A program made the position numbers and the translations under genes. Positions 1 through 8,629 of a DNA stretch of 31,944 nucleotides are shown piece by piece. Every line of letters begins with the position of its first letter. Position 1 is the stretch's first letter. The notes beneath the pieces were generated by a model. That model was given only the letters and a program-made list of their open reading frames with translations. It was not told where the DNA came from and did no database searches. The DNA is from Aphodosoma sp045658305 (lineage in GTDB: Bacteria; Bacteroidota; Bacteroidia; Bacteroidales; Paludibacteraceae): assembly GCA_045658305.1 (NCBI GenBank), contig JAZOUT010000166.1:1-31944 (forward strand), written 5' to 3'.

Positions 1-127
1 CTAAAAATCAATGAAATACGCAAACTTTTAGATTATTTTTTTACTAAAAAAAGACAAAAAATACATCTAATTTTATTTATAAAAAATATAAAAATAATAG
101 CCTTTTTTTGACCTATATTTTGAGCAC

Positions 128-151
128 CCTACCCTTTGGGGTCTTTTTTTT
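128..151 (+). terminator. Weak terminator-like hairpin with T-run
   Basis: ACCC (131-134) can pair with GGGT (139-142) across a short loop, and a run of eight T follows. The stem is only four pairs, so this is a tentative terminator for a gene left of the window. Confidence 0.3.
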
Positions 152-214
152 ATTTTGTGGTTGGGAAGACGCACGAACCGTGTAACTTTACTTGTATCAG
201 CCTGATGGCTGAAA

Positions 215-234
215 GGACATAGCACGCTGTGTCC
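215..234. repeat. Near-palindromic hairpin, dispersed family C
   Basis: The 20 bases begin GGACATAGC and end GTGTCC, forming a near-perfect inverted repeat. Read on the minus strand it is preceded by TGTAGG, as is a related hairpin at 18419-18439, so the two look like copies of one dispersed intergenic element with different stems. Confidence 0.5.
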
Positions 235-263
235 CTACATTGTTTCAGCTTTGTGGTTGAATG

Positions 264-281
264 GGCACGGCATGCCGTGCC
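264..281. repeat. Perfect 18-bp palindrome
   Basis: GGCACGGCATGCCGTGCC reads identically on both strands. It lies 30 bases after the hairpin at 215-234 and is probably part of the same intergenic palindromic repeat cluster. Confidence 0.6.
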
Positions 282-363
282 TATTCATTGTGTTTGTTTT
301 ATTTGTTTTGGGGAGGGCAATAAAATGGGTATTTTTGCGTTGAAAAATGTGGGTGTTGTGGAT

Positions 364-394
364 TTTGTAGTTTGGATTTTTTTTTGTAAATTTG
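364..394 (+). promoter_or_regulatory. Putative Bacteroidota-type promoter for ruvA
   Basis: TTTG at 364-367, a 19-base spacer and TAAATTTG at 387-394 match the Bacteroidota -33 (TTTG) and -7 (TAnnTTTG) elements. It lies 67 bases before the ruvA start. The region is T-rich, so a chance match is possible. Confidence 0.4.
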
Positions 395-460
395 TAGGTT
401 GTGTATAGTAGATTTTGTGATGAGGATAATTGTTTGAATAATAATAATTTATAGTTTGTT

Positions 461-1054
461 ATGATTGAGTATATTAAGGGTGAAATTATGGATTTGACTC
501 CGACTTATTGTGTGTTGGAGACAAATGGTATTGGTTATATGCTAAATGTGTCGCTTGTGACGTATCAGGAGTTGCAAGGGCAGTCGGCTGCGAGATTGTA
601 TGTTTATGAGAATATACGTGAGGATGCGCATGTGTTGTATGGTTTTTTGACTGAGGTAGAGAGGGAGTTGTTTTTGTTGTTGATTTCGGTGAGTGGTGTG
701 GGTGCTGCTACGGCGAGAATGATTTTGTCGAGTTTTACGGTGGCGGAATTGCAAGAGGTGATTGCTACGGGCAATGTGAATGCGATTAAGTCGGTGAAGG
801 GTATTGGGTTGAAGTCGGCACAAAGGATTATTGTGGATTTGAAAGATAAGATTGGTACAATGCACAATGCACAATGCACAATGCACAATGTGGGTGTGGG
901 TAGTAATAATGAGAATATGGAAGAGGCTGTGGCGGCATTGGTGGCGTTGGGATTCCAAAAGGCGGCATCGGTGAAGGTTGTAGAGAAGTTGATGAAGGAG
1001 GATGCATCGATGGCTGTGGGTAAGATTGTGAAGAGAGCGCTCTCTATGATGTAA
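461..1054 (+). CDS. ruvA: Holliday junction branch migration protein RuvA
   Basis: RuvA tetramers bind four-way DNA junctions and recruit the RuvB motor for branch migration in recombinational repair. The protein has 197 residues, normal for the family: an N-terminal OB-fold (MIEYIKGEI..), two helix-hairpin-helix motifs (about 77-90, SGVGAATARMI, and 112-124, KGIGLKSAQRI), a flexible linker, then the C-terminal RuvB-binding domain (about 155-197, EEAVAALVALGF). Oddly, the linker is partly encoded by almost five tandem copies of the heptamer ACAATGC (857-890), giving a His/Met/Cys-containing stretch at residues 133-143. Changing the copy number by one would shift the frame and remove the RuvB-binding domain. 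A heptamer array follows the stop codon, and sprA lies downstream on the same strand. Confidence 0.96.
   Translation: MIEYIKGEIMDLTPTYCVLETNGIGYMLNVSLVTYQELQGQSAARLYVYENIREDAHVLYGFLTEVERELFLLLISVSGVGAATARMILSSFTVAELQEVIATGNVNAIKSVKGIGLKSAQRIIVDLKDKIGTMHNAQCTMHNVGVGSNNENMEEAVAALVALGFQKAASVKVVEKLMKEDASMAVGKIVKRALSMM
857..890 (+). repeat. Heptamer tandem repeat (ACAATGC)n inside ruvA
   Basis: Four full copies of ACAATGC plus six bases of a fifth lie inside ruvA. The same heptamer, inverted as TTGTGCA, occurs inside the porD-type gene at 17103-17133, and a degenerate form precedes trpS at 27424-27451. Confidence 0.9.
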
Positions 1055-1109
1055 TGAGGAGTGAGGAGTTAGGAATGAGGAATTAAGAATTAAGAATTAA
1101 GAATTAATA
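1054..1109 (+). repeat. Degenerate heptamer array after ruvA
   Basis: About eight seven-base units following the pattern RTKARGA (for example GTTAGGA, then several ATTAAGA) run from the ruvA stop. A T-rich array of the opposite polarity at 1117-1150 could fold back on it. One unit, GTTAGGA, is identical to the heptamer doubled inside sprA. Confidence 0.8.
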
Positions 1110-1116
1110 CCTCTAA

Positions 1117-1150
1117 CCTAATTGTTAATTTTTAATTTTTAATTATTCAT
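1117..1150 (-). repeat. Heptamer array, opposite orientation
   Basis: Units such as TTGTTAA, TTTTTAA and TTATTCA follow at a seven-base period and are roughly complementary to the array at 1081-1109, giving an imperfect AT-rich stem-loop just before the sprA start. Confidence 0.65.
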
Positions 1151-1165
1151 TAAATATTAGATATC

Positions 1166-1390
1166 GTGAATTATTTTCAGAAGATAGTTGTTTTGTTGTT
1201 TTGCTTCGGGTTGGTACTTGGGGTGGTTGAGCCTTTGTGGGCTATGGGGCAAGATGTAGTTACGGAAGATGATGTGCCTTACTATAATGTTGAGGCACAC
1301 CAGGATTATATGTATGACCCAGTGCCAGCACCAAAGTCGGCAACTCGTGTGAAAAAGTTAGGAGTTAGGAGTGAATGGTGGTGTCAGTGA
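1166..1390 (+). pseudogene. sprA: 5' fragment of sprA carrying the signal peptide
   Basis: This 74-residue frame starts with GTG. It encodes a signal peptide (hydrophobic core IVVLLFCFGLVLGVV, likely cleavage after LWA) and a short acidic/Pro-rich segment up to ATRVKK, which resembles the N-terminus expected of SprA. The following frame (1371 onward) encodes the mature body but has no signal peptide. The break falls on two tandem copies of GTTAGGA (1357-1370). Removing the second copy (1364-1370) puts codon GGA (1361-1363) directly before GTG (1371) and gives one continuous frame of about 2481 residues. This is therefore the out-of-frame start of sprA rather than an independent gene, unless the shift is an assembly error. 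Confidence 0.8.
1357..1370 (+). repeat. Tandem (GTTAGGA)2 at the sprA frameshift
   Basis: Two exact GTTAGGA units at 1357-1363 and 1364-1370 are followed by a partial third (GTGA). Seven is 3n+1, so gain or loss of one unit toggles the sprA frame. The unit also occurs in the array downstream of ruvA. Confidence 0.85.
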
Positions 1391-4300
1391 GGATGCTCCG
1401 ATGGATTTGAACGATCCATCGAATGTGGAGACAAAGATAGAGTATGATACAGAGACAGGAAATTATATTGTGAGAACGATGATGGGTGATGAGGAGTTGG
1501 TTTCGGCATTTACGTTGACTCCAGATGAGTATAAGCAGATGTCGCTCAGAAAGGCGATGGGGCAGTATTGGGCAGAGAAGAATAAGAAAGCAGCTGAAAA
1601 TTATGAAGATAAGTTCGATATTACGGATATGAAATTCTCGTTAGGTCCAGCAGAGAAGTTGTTTGGTCCTGGTGGAGTGCAAGTTAAGACACAAGGGTCG
1701 GCAGAGTTGACGTTTGGTATTAAGCATAATAATGTGCAAAACTATTCGTTGGCGGAACGATTGAGAAAGACAACGACATTTGATTTTGATGAAAATATAC
1801 AGTTGAGTGTGAATGCAACGGTGGGGGATAAGATTGGGTTTACGATGAATTATAATACCGAAGCGACATTTGATTTTGACCAACAATTGTTGAAGTTGAA
1901 TTATCAAGGTAAAGAGGATGAGATAATAAAGAGTATAGACTTGGGTAATGTGAGTTTGCCATTGAATTCGTCGTTGATAAAGGGTAATTCGGCTTTGTTT
2001 GGTTTGAAGACAGAGTTGCAATTCGGTAAGTTGAGTATTACGGCAGTTGCATCGCAACAACAATCGGAGACAAAGCATGTGAATTCGAAAGGTGGATCGC
2101 AGTTGATGGATTTTGAGGTAGGAATAGATAATTATGATGAGAATAAGCACTTCTTTTTGGCGCATTATTTCCGCGATACATACGACCAAAATATGTCGAA
2201 ATTGCCACATATAATGTCGGGTGTGATGATTACGAGATGTGAGGTGTGGGTTACGAATAAGCGAGGTAACTTTGAACAAGCACGTAATATAGTGGCATTT
2301 ATGGATTTGGCAGAAGGTGTGAGGGTGGATAATAACCATTGGAATACGTATGGAGCATTGCAGCCAGATAATGCTGCGAACTCGTTGTATGACGAAGTGA
2401 AAGCATTAGAGGGAGTGCGTGATATTCAGATGTGTAATGCAACATTAGATGTGGCATATAACTCGTATGATATTTTTGGTGGTCAGGATTATGAAAAGAT
2501 AGAGAGTGCTCGTAGGTTGGATGCGTCGGAGTATACACTGAATAGTCAGTTAGGTTTTATTTCGTTGCGTCAGGCGTTGAATAATGATGAGGTGTTGGCT
2601 GTAGCATTTGAATATACATATAATGGAAAAACATATCAAGTAGGTGAATTTTCGACAGATGGTATAGAGGCACCAAAGGCGTTGATTGTGAAATTGTTGA
2701 AAGGAACCGCCACTTCGCCACAAACAGCATTGTGGGATTTGATGATGAAAAACGTGTATTATCTTGGTGGTAATCAAGTGCAAAAAGAGAAATTCAAATT
2801 GAATATTCAGTATAAGAATGATTCAAGCGGTGTGTATGTGAACTATATACCAGATGGAGCGATAAAGAATCAGTTGTTGGTGAAAGTGATGGGGTTGGAC
2901 CGATTGGATTCGCGTAATGAACCAATGCCAGATGGGCAATTTGATTTTGTGGAAGGTTATACGATGTATTCTTCGACAGGTCGAGTGATATTCCCTGTAG
3001 TAGAACCATTTGGTGAGCATTTGAGGAAAATGATTGGGAATGACGCTGTCGCTGATAAATATTGTTTTCAGGAGTTGTATGACTCGACGAAGATAATTGC
3101 ACAAGAATTGACAGAGAAGAACAAATTTAGATTGTCGGGTAAATATCAAGCAAGTTCGGGAAGTGTGATTAGATTGAATGCGATGAATGTGCCACGTGGG
3201 TCGGTTGTAGTAACTGCGGGTGGTCAGACTTTGACAGAGAATGTTGATTATACTGTAGATTACACAATGGGTACAGTGACGATATTGAATCAGTTAATAT
3301 TGGCATCGGGTAATAATATTGATGTGCAGTTGGAGAGTCAAAGCATGTTTAACATGCAGAGAAAAACATTGGTAGGTGCTCATGCTGAGTATGCATTTAC
3401 AAAAGATTTCTCTGTTGGTGGTACGATTATGCACCTTAGTGAGATGCCTTTGGTGGTGAAAACAGAGATGGGCTCAGAGCCAATAGCAAATACTTTGTGG
3501 GGATTGAATGCAGCATACAGAGGCGATGTGGCGTGGTTGACCAAAGGAGTGGATGCGATACCGGGAATTAATGCAACAGCACCGTCGAATGTGGTATTTA
3601 ATGCAGAATTTGCACACATGATACCAGGTCATAAGAAGGTAGATAATAATCCAGGATATGCATATCTTGATGACTTTGAGAGTACAGAGACAACAATAGA
3701 TTTGCGTTATCCATATTATTGGAATTTGGCATCAACACCATCAGATCCTACATCAGGAGCATTATTTCCAGAAGCAATAAAGACAAATAGTACAGAATAT
3801 GGTATGAATCGTGCGTTGTTTAACTGGTTTACGATAGATAATACAGTATTTAACAAATCGAATTCGCAAACGCCAGAGCATATTCGTAGAAATAAAGACT
3901 TGCAAAGTAATCACTTAACTCGTGAAGTGAAAGAGCAAGAGTTATTCCCTAATCGCGATGCGATATTGGGACAATCGTCGTATTTGCCAGTGTTGAACGT
4001 AAGTTTTTATCCTACAGAGCGTGGTCCATATAACTTGGATTTAAATGTCAATCCATTGACAGGTGAATTGTTGAATCCAGAAAAGAGATGGGGTGGTATG
4101 ATGCGTAAGATAGAGACATCCGATTTCGAAACTGCTAATATTGAGTATTTGGAATTTTGGATGATGGATCCATTTGTGTATGATACAATTGGTGCACATG
4201 AGGGAGGTGATTTGTACTTCAACTTAGGTGATATTAGTGAAGATATATTGAAAGATGGTAAGAAATTCTTTGAGAATGGATTGCCTGGTAATGGGGATTC

Positions 4301-7300
4301 GGCAGCAACAGACCATACAGTATGGGGGCGTGTACCACGTATTCAGTCAACAGTATTGGCATTTGATGGCGATTTAAATGCTCGTCAATATCAAGATGTT
4401 GGTTATAATGGTTTGCGTACAGAAGATGAGTTTGGGTTTGATACATATAGAAAATTTGTAGAAGATTTGAAAGGTGTATTGTCGCAATCGGCTATAGATG
4501 CGTTGATACAAGATAAATTTTCGGCATTGAATGACCCAGCGAGTGATAACTATCACCATTATCGAGGTTCTGATTATGATAGTGAAGAGTTGACTATCTT
4601 GGAACGTTATAAGAGGTACAATGGTCCGGAAGGTAACTCTCCTGCATCGGATTTGAGTGAAGAAAGATATTCGACATCGGCTACAACAGTGCCTAATGCA
4701 GAGGATATTAATCAAGATAATACTCTAAATGAGTATGAGAAATACTACCAATATAGAGTGTCGTTAAGAAAGAACGATATGGAAGTTGGTAAAAATAACA
4801 TTGTCAATAAGATAGAAACAGAAGTTACATTGGCAAATGGTCAGTTGAGTAAAGTTACTTGGTATCAATTCAAAATACCTGTGCGTGATTATGAAAAACG
4901 AGTTGGTTCGATTCGTGACTTCAAGAGCATACGATTTATGCGTATGTTTATGACCAATTTTAAAGATGATATGCATTTGCGTTTTGGTACATTGGAGTTA
5001 GTACGTGGAGAATGGCGTGGATATAATAAAGACTTGTTTGCAATAGATAATCCTCCAATATCGGTAGCTTCGATAGATGTGACATCAGTAAATATTGAGG
5101 AAAATGATAATAAAGAGCCAGTTAACTATGTGTTACCTCCAGGTGTGAGTCGTCAGACTGACCCAAGTCAACCACAATTGACACAGCAAAACGAGCAGGC
5201 GATGTTGATGAAAGTTTTGGATTTGGCTCCAGGTGATGCACGTGCAGTGTATAAAAACATTATGTATGATATGCGTATGTATCGTCGTATTCAGATGTTT
5301 GTGCATGCAGAGCAGATAATTGGTGATGATTCAAATCTTCAAGATTATGAAACAACAGTGTTTATACGTTTGGGTAGTGACCATACACAAAACTATTACG
5401 AATATGAAGTGCCATTGAAGTTGACACCTGCTGGACATTATAATATTACAGAACGTGAGAAGGTGTGGCCAGAGGAGAATATGATTGATTTTCCATTTGA
5501 TTTGTTAACGCAAGTGAAAACTAATCGTAATCGTCGTATTAAGAATACAAACGGAACAATGTCGACACCATTCTCGGAATATGACCCAGAGAAACCACAA
5601 AACAAAGTTACTGTGGTAGGTAATCCTAACCTTGGTGATGTGCAGACAATGTTGATAGGTGTTCGTAATCAATCACGTACATCGAAAAATGTAGAAGTTT
5701 GGGTTAATGAGTTGCGTTTGACCGATTATGATGAAGATGGAGGTTGGGCAGCATTAGCAAATTTGGCAGTAAATTTATCAGATGTAGGTTCTGTTAGTGT
5801 AGCAGGACGTTATGAAACAGCAGGATTTGGTGGTATTGAAGAGACATTGCAAGAGCGTAGATTGGATGATTATTATTTGGTTAACTTTGCGGCGCAATTT
5901 GATTTTGGACGTTTCTTCCCAGATAAGGCAAATGTGAGAATACCTATGTATTATAGTTATGGTGTAGAAAATAGTAAGCCAAAATATAATCCATTGGATC
6001 AAGATATTTTGCTTGAAGATGCGTTGGATGTTTTGGAAACAAAAGAAGAGCGAGATTCGTTGTTAACACTTTCGGCTACTAAAAATATAACTGAAAGTTT
6101 TAATATTACGAATATGAAGGTTGATATAAAGAGTAAAACCCCTAAAATTTATGATCCAGCGAACTTTTCAGTATCTGCAGCATATACTCAAACTCAAGAT
6201 CTTGACCCTGAAGTAGAACGTAATAGCAATAGTTCATATACGGGTCAGTTTAATTACAATTTTTCTACATCGCCTAGAGCGTGGGAACCATTCAAAAATA
6301 ATGATAAGTTGAAGAAATGGAAAATAATTAAAGATTTCAACATCAATTATGAGCCTTCGCTTATAGCCTTGAATATCAATATGAGTCGTCGTTATTCAGA
6401 GACTCAGTTGAGAGATTTAACGGGAGCGATGTATGTGGATTATTATGATTCTAAAAACTCGTTGTTGTCATTTACAAAAGATTTTACTTGGAGTCGTAAT
6501 TTTGATTTTAAATATGATTTGAGTAAGACATTGAAGTTTTCGTTGAAGACAGCAACAAATTCTCGTTTTGATGAGACTCAATATTCACCAGTAAATAGGA
6601 AGTTCTTCCCTGATGAATATGAAAATTGGCGAGATACAGTAGCACAAAGTTTGGCACATGGAGGTCGTCCGTTGGATTATCAACAAGTGTTTACTGCGTC
6701 GTGGGATGTGCCAATCAATAAATTCCCTGGATTAGATTTTATTACAGCAAAAGGTCAATATAGTGCTACGTACAATTGGAATACAGGAGTAGAGTATGCA
6801 GATGGAATGACATTGGGTAATACGATTTCTAACCTTGCTATGTGGCAGGCAGATGGTCAGATGAATTTCGAGACATTATACAATAAGTCGAAATATTTGA
6901 AGAAAATAAATCAAAAATACACATCAAGAAAAACTACACGTCGTCAATCGAAATTCAATCCTAAAAAATATACACAAACAGTCAATTTGACTGATTCTGT
7001 TGCTTTGAAAGTAACTCACCGATTGAATAGTGATAATTTTGATATCATATTTACTGATGCTTCGGGTAAACCTGTTAAAGTGAAATATAAAGTTCTTGAT
7101 AAGAACAATATTGAACTTAATAGTAAGGTTGCTATTAAAAATTTGAAAATTGCAATGGAGACTCGCAATCCGAATATAGAGAAACCAGCGAAAAAAGTGG
7201 CTGATTTTACGGTGAGATTCTTGATGTTAGTACGTAGATTGCAAGTGTCTTATAAAGAAACAAGTTCTTTGACATTGCCAGGATTCAATTATGGAGGATT

Positions 7301-8618
7301 ATTCTTTGGTCAAACAATGACAAATGATGTGATGACTCCAGGTCTTGACTTCTCGTTTGGTGTGCCACGTGAAAGTTATATTGATAAAGCAATAGAAAAT
7401 GGTTGGTTGGTGATGAATGACTCGGTAATTAATCCATCAGCATATAATTATTCAACCGATTTTGATGGTAAATTGTCGCTTGAACCGATAGCTGGATTGA
7501 AGATAGAGTTGAATTCAAAAAGGGTAACAACTGATCAATCTACAATTCAGTATATGTTTGAGGGAATGCCAACAACGTTTAATGGAACATTCCGTATGAC
7601 ATATTGTGCACTTGGTTCTGCATTTTGGGGTAAAGGTAATGCTGAGAATAATTATCATAGTCGTGCGTTTGATCAATTATTAGCTAATCGTGAGGTGGTG
7701 GCTGATATATTGCAACAACGATATGTAGGTACAACTTATCCTACACTTGGATTTATGGATGGTGCTTCGTTGGCTGGCAAACGATATGATAGTGAGAATG
7801 GTGCCTATAATATTAACTCTGCCGATGTATTGATACCTGCATTTATGGCAGCATATTCAAATCGTGATATTAGTAAACAGACGTTGAATATATTCCCAGA
7901 TTTCTTGAGTATGATGCCAAACTGGACTATTTCGTATGATGGTTTGAGTAAGATTAAGGGAGTTGATAAATACTTCAAATCTATTACGTTGAAACATGCT
8001 TATCAATGTACTTATAATGTAGGTTCATACTCTTCATTCTCGAATTATGTAGAAAATGAAGACGGACTTGGATTTGTGCGAGATGTTGCATCGGGTAATC
8101 CAGTTCCATCGTCGGCATACGATATTGCAAGTGTGAATATTACTGAAAATCTTAATCCGCTTCTTTCTATTGATATGGCGATGAAAAACTCGATGACGGC
8201 TAAGTTGGAATATAAACAACAACGTAACTTGACACTGAATATTGCGTCAAATCAATTACTTGAAGCTTCAAGTAGCGAGTGGGTTGTGGGTGTAGGTTAT
8301 GTGTTGAAAGAGTTTGATATGATATTGAAATTGAAAGAGTCATCTAAAAAAGTTAAGAATGACCTTACACTTCGTCTCGACTTCTCTTTCAAAGATATTT
8401 CAACATTGTTGCGTAAACTTGATTCTATCGAAGATACACAAGCAACATCAGGTAACAAAACTTTGACTGTTAAATTTATGGCAGAGTATGTGTTTAGTTC
8501 GAAATTGAACTTCCGTTTCTTCTGCGACCATCAAACCAACCGTCCATATATCTCAACATCATACCCAATGTCGAATATTAACGTTGGTGTAAGTATTAAA
8601 TTTATGCTGACAAGATAA
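1371..8618 (+). CDS. sprA: Type IX secretion outer-membrane translocon SprA/Sov (main body)
   Basis: SprA (Sov in Porphyromonas) is the giant outer-membrane beta-barrel through which type IX secretion cargo passes. The frame codes for 2415 residues, close to the usual 2300-2500. It starts in the conserved N-terminal region (DAPMDLNDPSNVETKIEYDTETGNYIVRT, here split by the frame break) and runs through long alternating beta-strand segments rich in Asn, Tyr and Asp to a C-terminal strand ending NVGVSIKFMLTR, as in an outer-membrane barrel. The apparent GTG start at 1371 lies inside the heptamer repeat and gives no signal peptide; the true start is probably the GTG at 1166. As it stands, the product could not be exported unless slippage or frameshifting occurs. 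The CotH-type gene follows after 11 bases. Confidence 0.93.
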   Translation: MNGGVSEDAPMDLNDPSNVETKIEYDTETGNYIVRTMMGDEELVSAFTLTPDEYKQMSLRKAMGQYWAEKNKKAAENYEDKFDITDMKFSLGPAEKLFGPGGVQVKTQGSAELTFGIKHNNVQNYSLAERLRKTTTFDFDENIQLSVNATVGDKIGFTMNYNTEATFDFDQQLLKLNYQGKEDEIIKSIDLGNVSLPLNSSLIKGNSALFGLKTELQFGKLSITAVASQQQSETKHVNSKGGSQLMDFEVGIDNYDENKHFFLAHYFRDTYDQNMSKLPHIMSGVMITRCEVWVTNKRGNFEQARNIVAFMDLAEGVRVDNNHWNTYGALQPDNAANSLYDEVKALEGVRDIQMCNATLDVAYNSYDIFGGQDYEKIESARRLDASEYTLNSQLGFISLRQALNNDEVLAVAFEYTYNGKTYQVGEFSTDGIEAPKALIVKLLKGTATSPQTALWDLMMKNVYYLGGNQVQKEKFKLNIQYKNDSSGVYVNYIPDGAIKNQLLVKVMGLDRLDSRNEPMPDGQFDFVEGYTMYSSTGRVIFPVVEPFGEHLRKMIGNDAVADKYCFQELYDSTKIIAQELTEKNKFRLSGKYQASSGSVIRLNAMNVPRGSVVVTAGGQTLTENVDYTVDYTMGTVTILNQLILASGNNIDVQLESQSMFNMQRKTLVGAHAEYAFTKDFSVGGTIMHLSEMPLVVKTEMGSEPIANTLWGLNAAYRGDVAWLTKGVDAIPGINATAPSNVVFNAEFAHMIPGHKKVDNNPGYAYLDDFESTETTIDLRYPYYWNLASTPSDPTSGALFPEAIKTNSTEYGMNRALFNWFTIDNTVFNKSNSQTPEHIRRNKDLQSNHLTREVKEQELFPNRDAILGQSSYLPVLNVSFYPTERGPYNLDLNVNPLTGELLNPEKRWGGMMRKIETSDFETANIEYLEFWMMDPFVYDTIGAHEGGDLYFNLGDISEDILKDGKKFFENGLPGNGDSAATDHTVWGRVPRIQSTVLAFDGDLNARQYQDVGYNGLRTEDEFGFDTYRKFVEDLKGVLSQSAIDALIQDKFSALNDPASDNYHHYRGSDYDSEELTILERYKRYNGPEGNSPASDLSEERYSTSATTVPNAEDINQDNTLNEYEKYYQYRVSLRKNDMEVGKNNIVNKIETEVTLANGQLSKVTWYQFKIPVRDYEKRVGSIRDFKSIRFMRMFMTNFKDDMHLRFGTLELVRGEWRGYNKDLFAIDNPPISVASIDVTSVNIEENDNKEPVNYVLPPGVSRQTDPSQPQLTQQNEQAMLMKVLDLAPGDARAVYKNIMYDMRMYRRIQMFVHAEQIIGDDSNLQDYETTVFIRLGSDHTQNYYEYEVPLKLTPAGHYNITEREKVWPEENMIDFPFDLLTQVKTNRNRRIKNTNGTMSTPFSEYDPEKPQNKVTVVGNPNLGDVQTMLIGVRNQSRTSKNVEVWVNELRLTDYDEDGGWAALANLAVNLSDVGSVSVAGRYETAGFGGIEETLQERRLDDYYLVNFAAQFDFGRFFPDKANVRIPMYYSYGVENSKPKYNPLDQDILLEDALDVLETKEERDSLLTLSATKNITESFNITNMKVDIKSKTPKIYDPANFSVSAAYTQTQDLDPEVERNSNSSYTGQFNYNFSTSPRAWEPFKNNDKLKKWKIIKDFNINYEPSLIALNINMSRRYSETQLRDLTGAMYVDYYDSKNSLLSFTKDFTWSRNFDFKYDLSKTLKFSLKTATNSRFDETQYSPVNRKFFPDEYENWRDTVAQSLAHGGRPLDYQQVFTASWDVPINKFPGLDFITAKGQYSATYNWNTGVEYADGMTLGNTISNLAMWQADGQMNFETLYNKSKYLKKINQKYTSRKTTRRQSKFNPKKYTQTVNLTDSVALKVTHRLNSDNFDIIFTDASGKPVKVKYKVLDKNNIELNSKVAIKNLKIAMETRNPNIEKPAKKVADFTVRFLMLVRRLQVSYKETSSLTLPGFNYGGLFFGQTMTNDVMTPGLDFSFGVPRESYIDKAIENGWLVMNDSVINPSAYNYSTDFDGKLSLEPIAGLKIELNSKRVTTDQSTIQYMFEGMPTTFNGTFRMTYCALGSAFWGKGNAENNYHSRAFDQLLANREVVADILQQRYVGTTYPTLGFMDGASLAGKRYDSENGAYNINSADVLIPAFMAAYSNRDISKQTLNIFPDFLSMMPNWTISYDGLSKIKGVDKYFKSITLKHAYQCTYNVGSYSSFSNYVENEDGLGFVRDVASGNPVPSSAYDIASVNITENLNPLLSIDMAMKNSMTAKLEYKQQRNLTLNIASNQLLEASSSEWVVGVGYVLKEFDMILKLKESSKKVKNDLTLRLDFSFKDISTLLRKLDSIEDTQATSGNKTLTVKFMAEYVFSSKLNFRFFCDHQTNRPYISTSYPMSNINVGVSIKFMLTR

Positions 8619-8629
8619 AAGAGATTAAT

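Larger units (their letters stand above)
1..460. other. Non-coding leader region with hairpins
   Basis: No convincing gene is seen in these 460 bases. The first 120 bases are very AT-rich. A weak terminator-like hairpin lies at 131-151, two GC-rich palindromes at 215-234 and 264-281, and a likely ruvA promoter at 364-394. The upstream gene, if any, ends before the window. Confidence 0.6.

Noticed and set aside
1..460. tRNA or structured RNA gene in the leader region
   Set aside because: The hairpins are simple palindromes; no cloverleaf, TTCGA-type loop or CCA end was found.
542..958. Long minus-strand frames inside ruvA, sprA, trpS and permease genes
   Set aside because: They lie wholly within strongly supported genes on the other strand, have His/Arg/Ile-rich composition typical of antisense frames and no motifs.
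1166..1390. Independent small exported protein
   Set aside because: Its sequence is the expected SprA N-terminus and joins the sprA body after removal of one heptamer unit.
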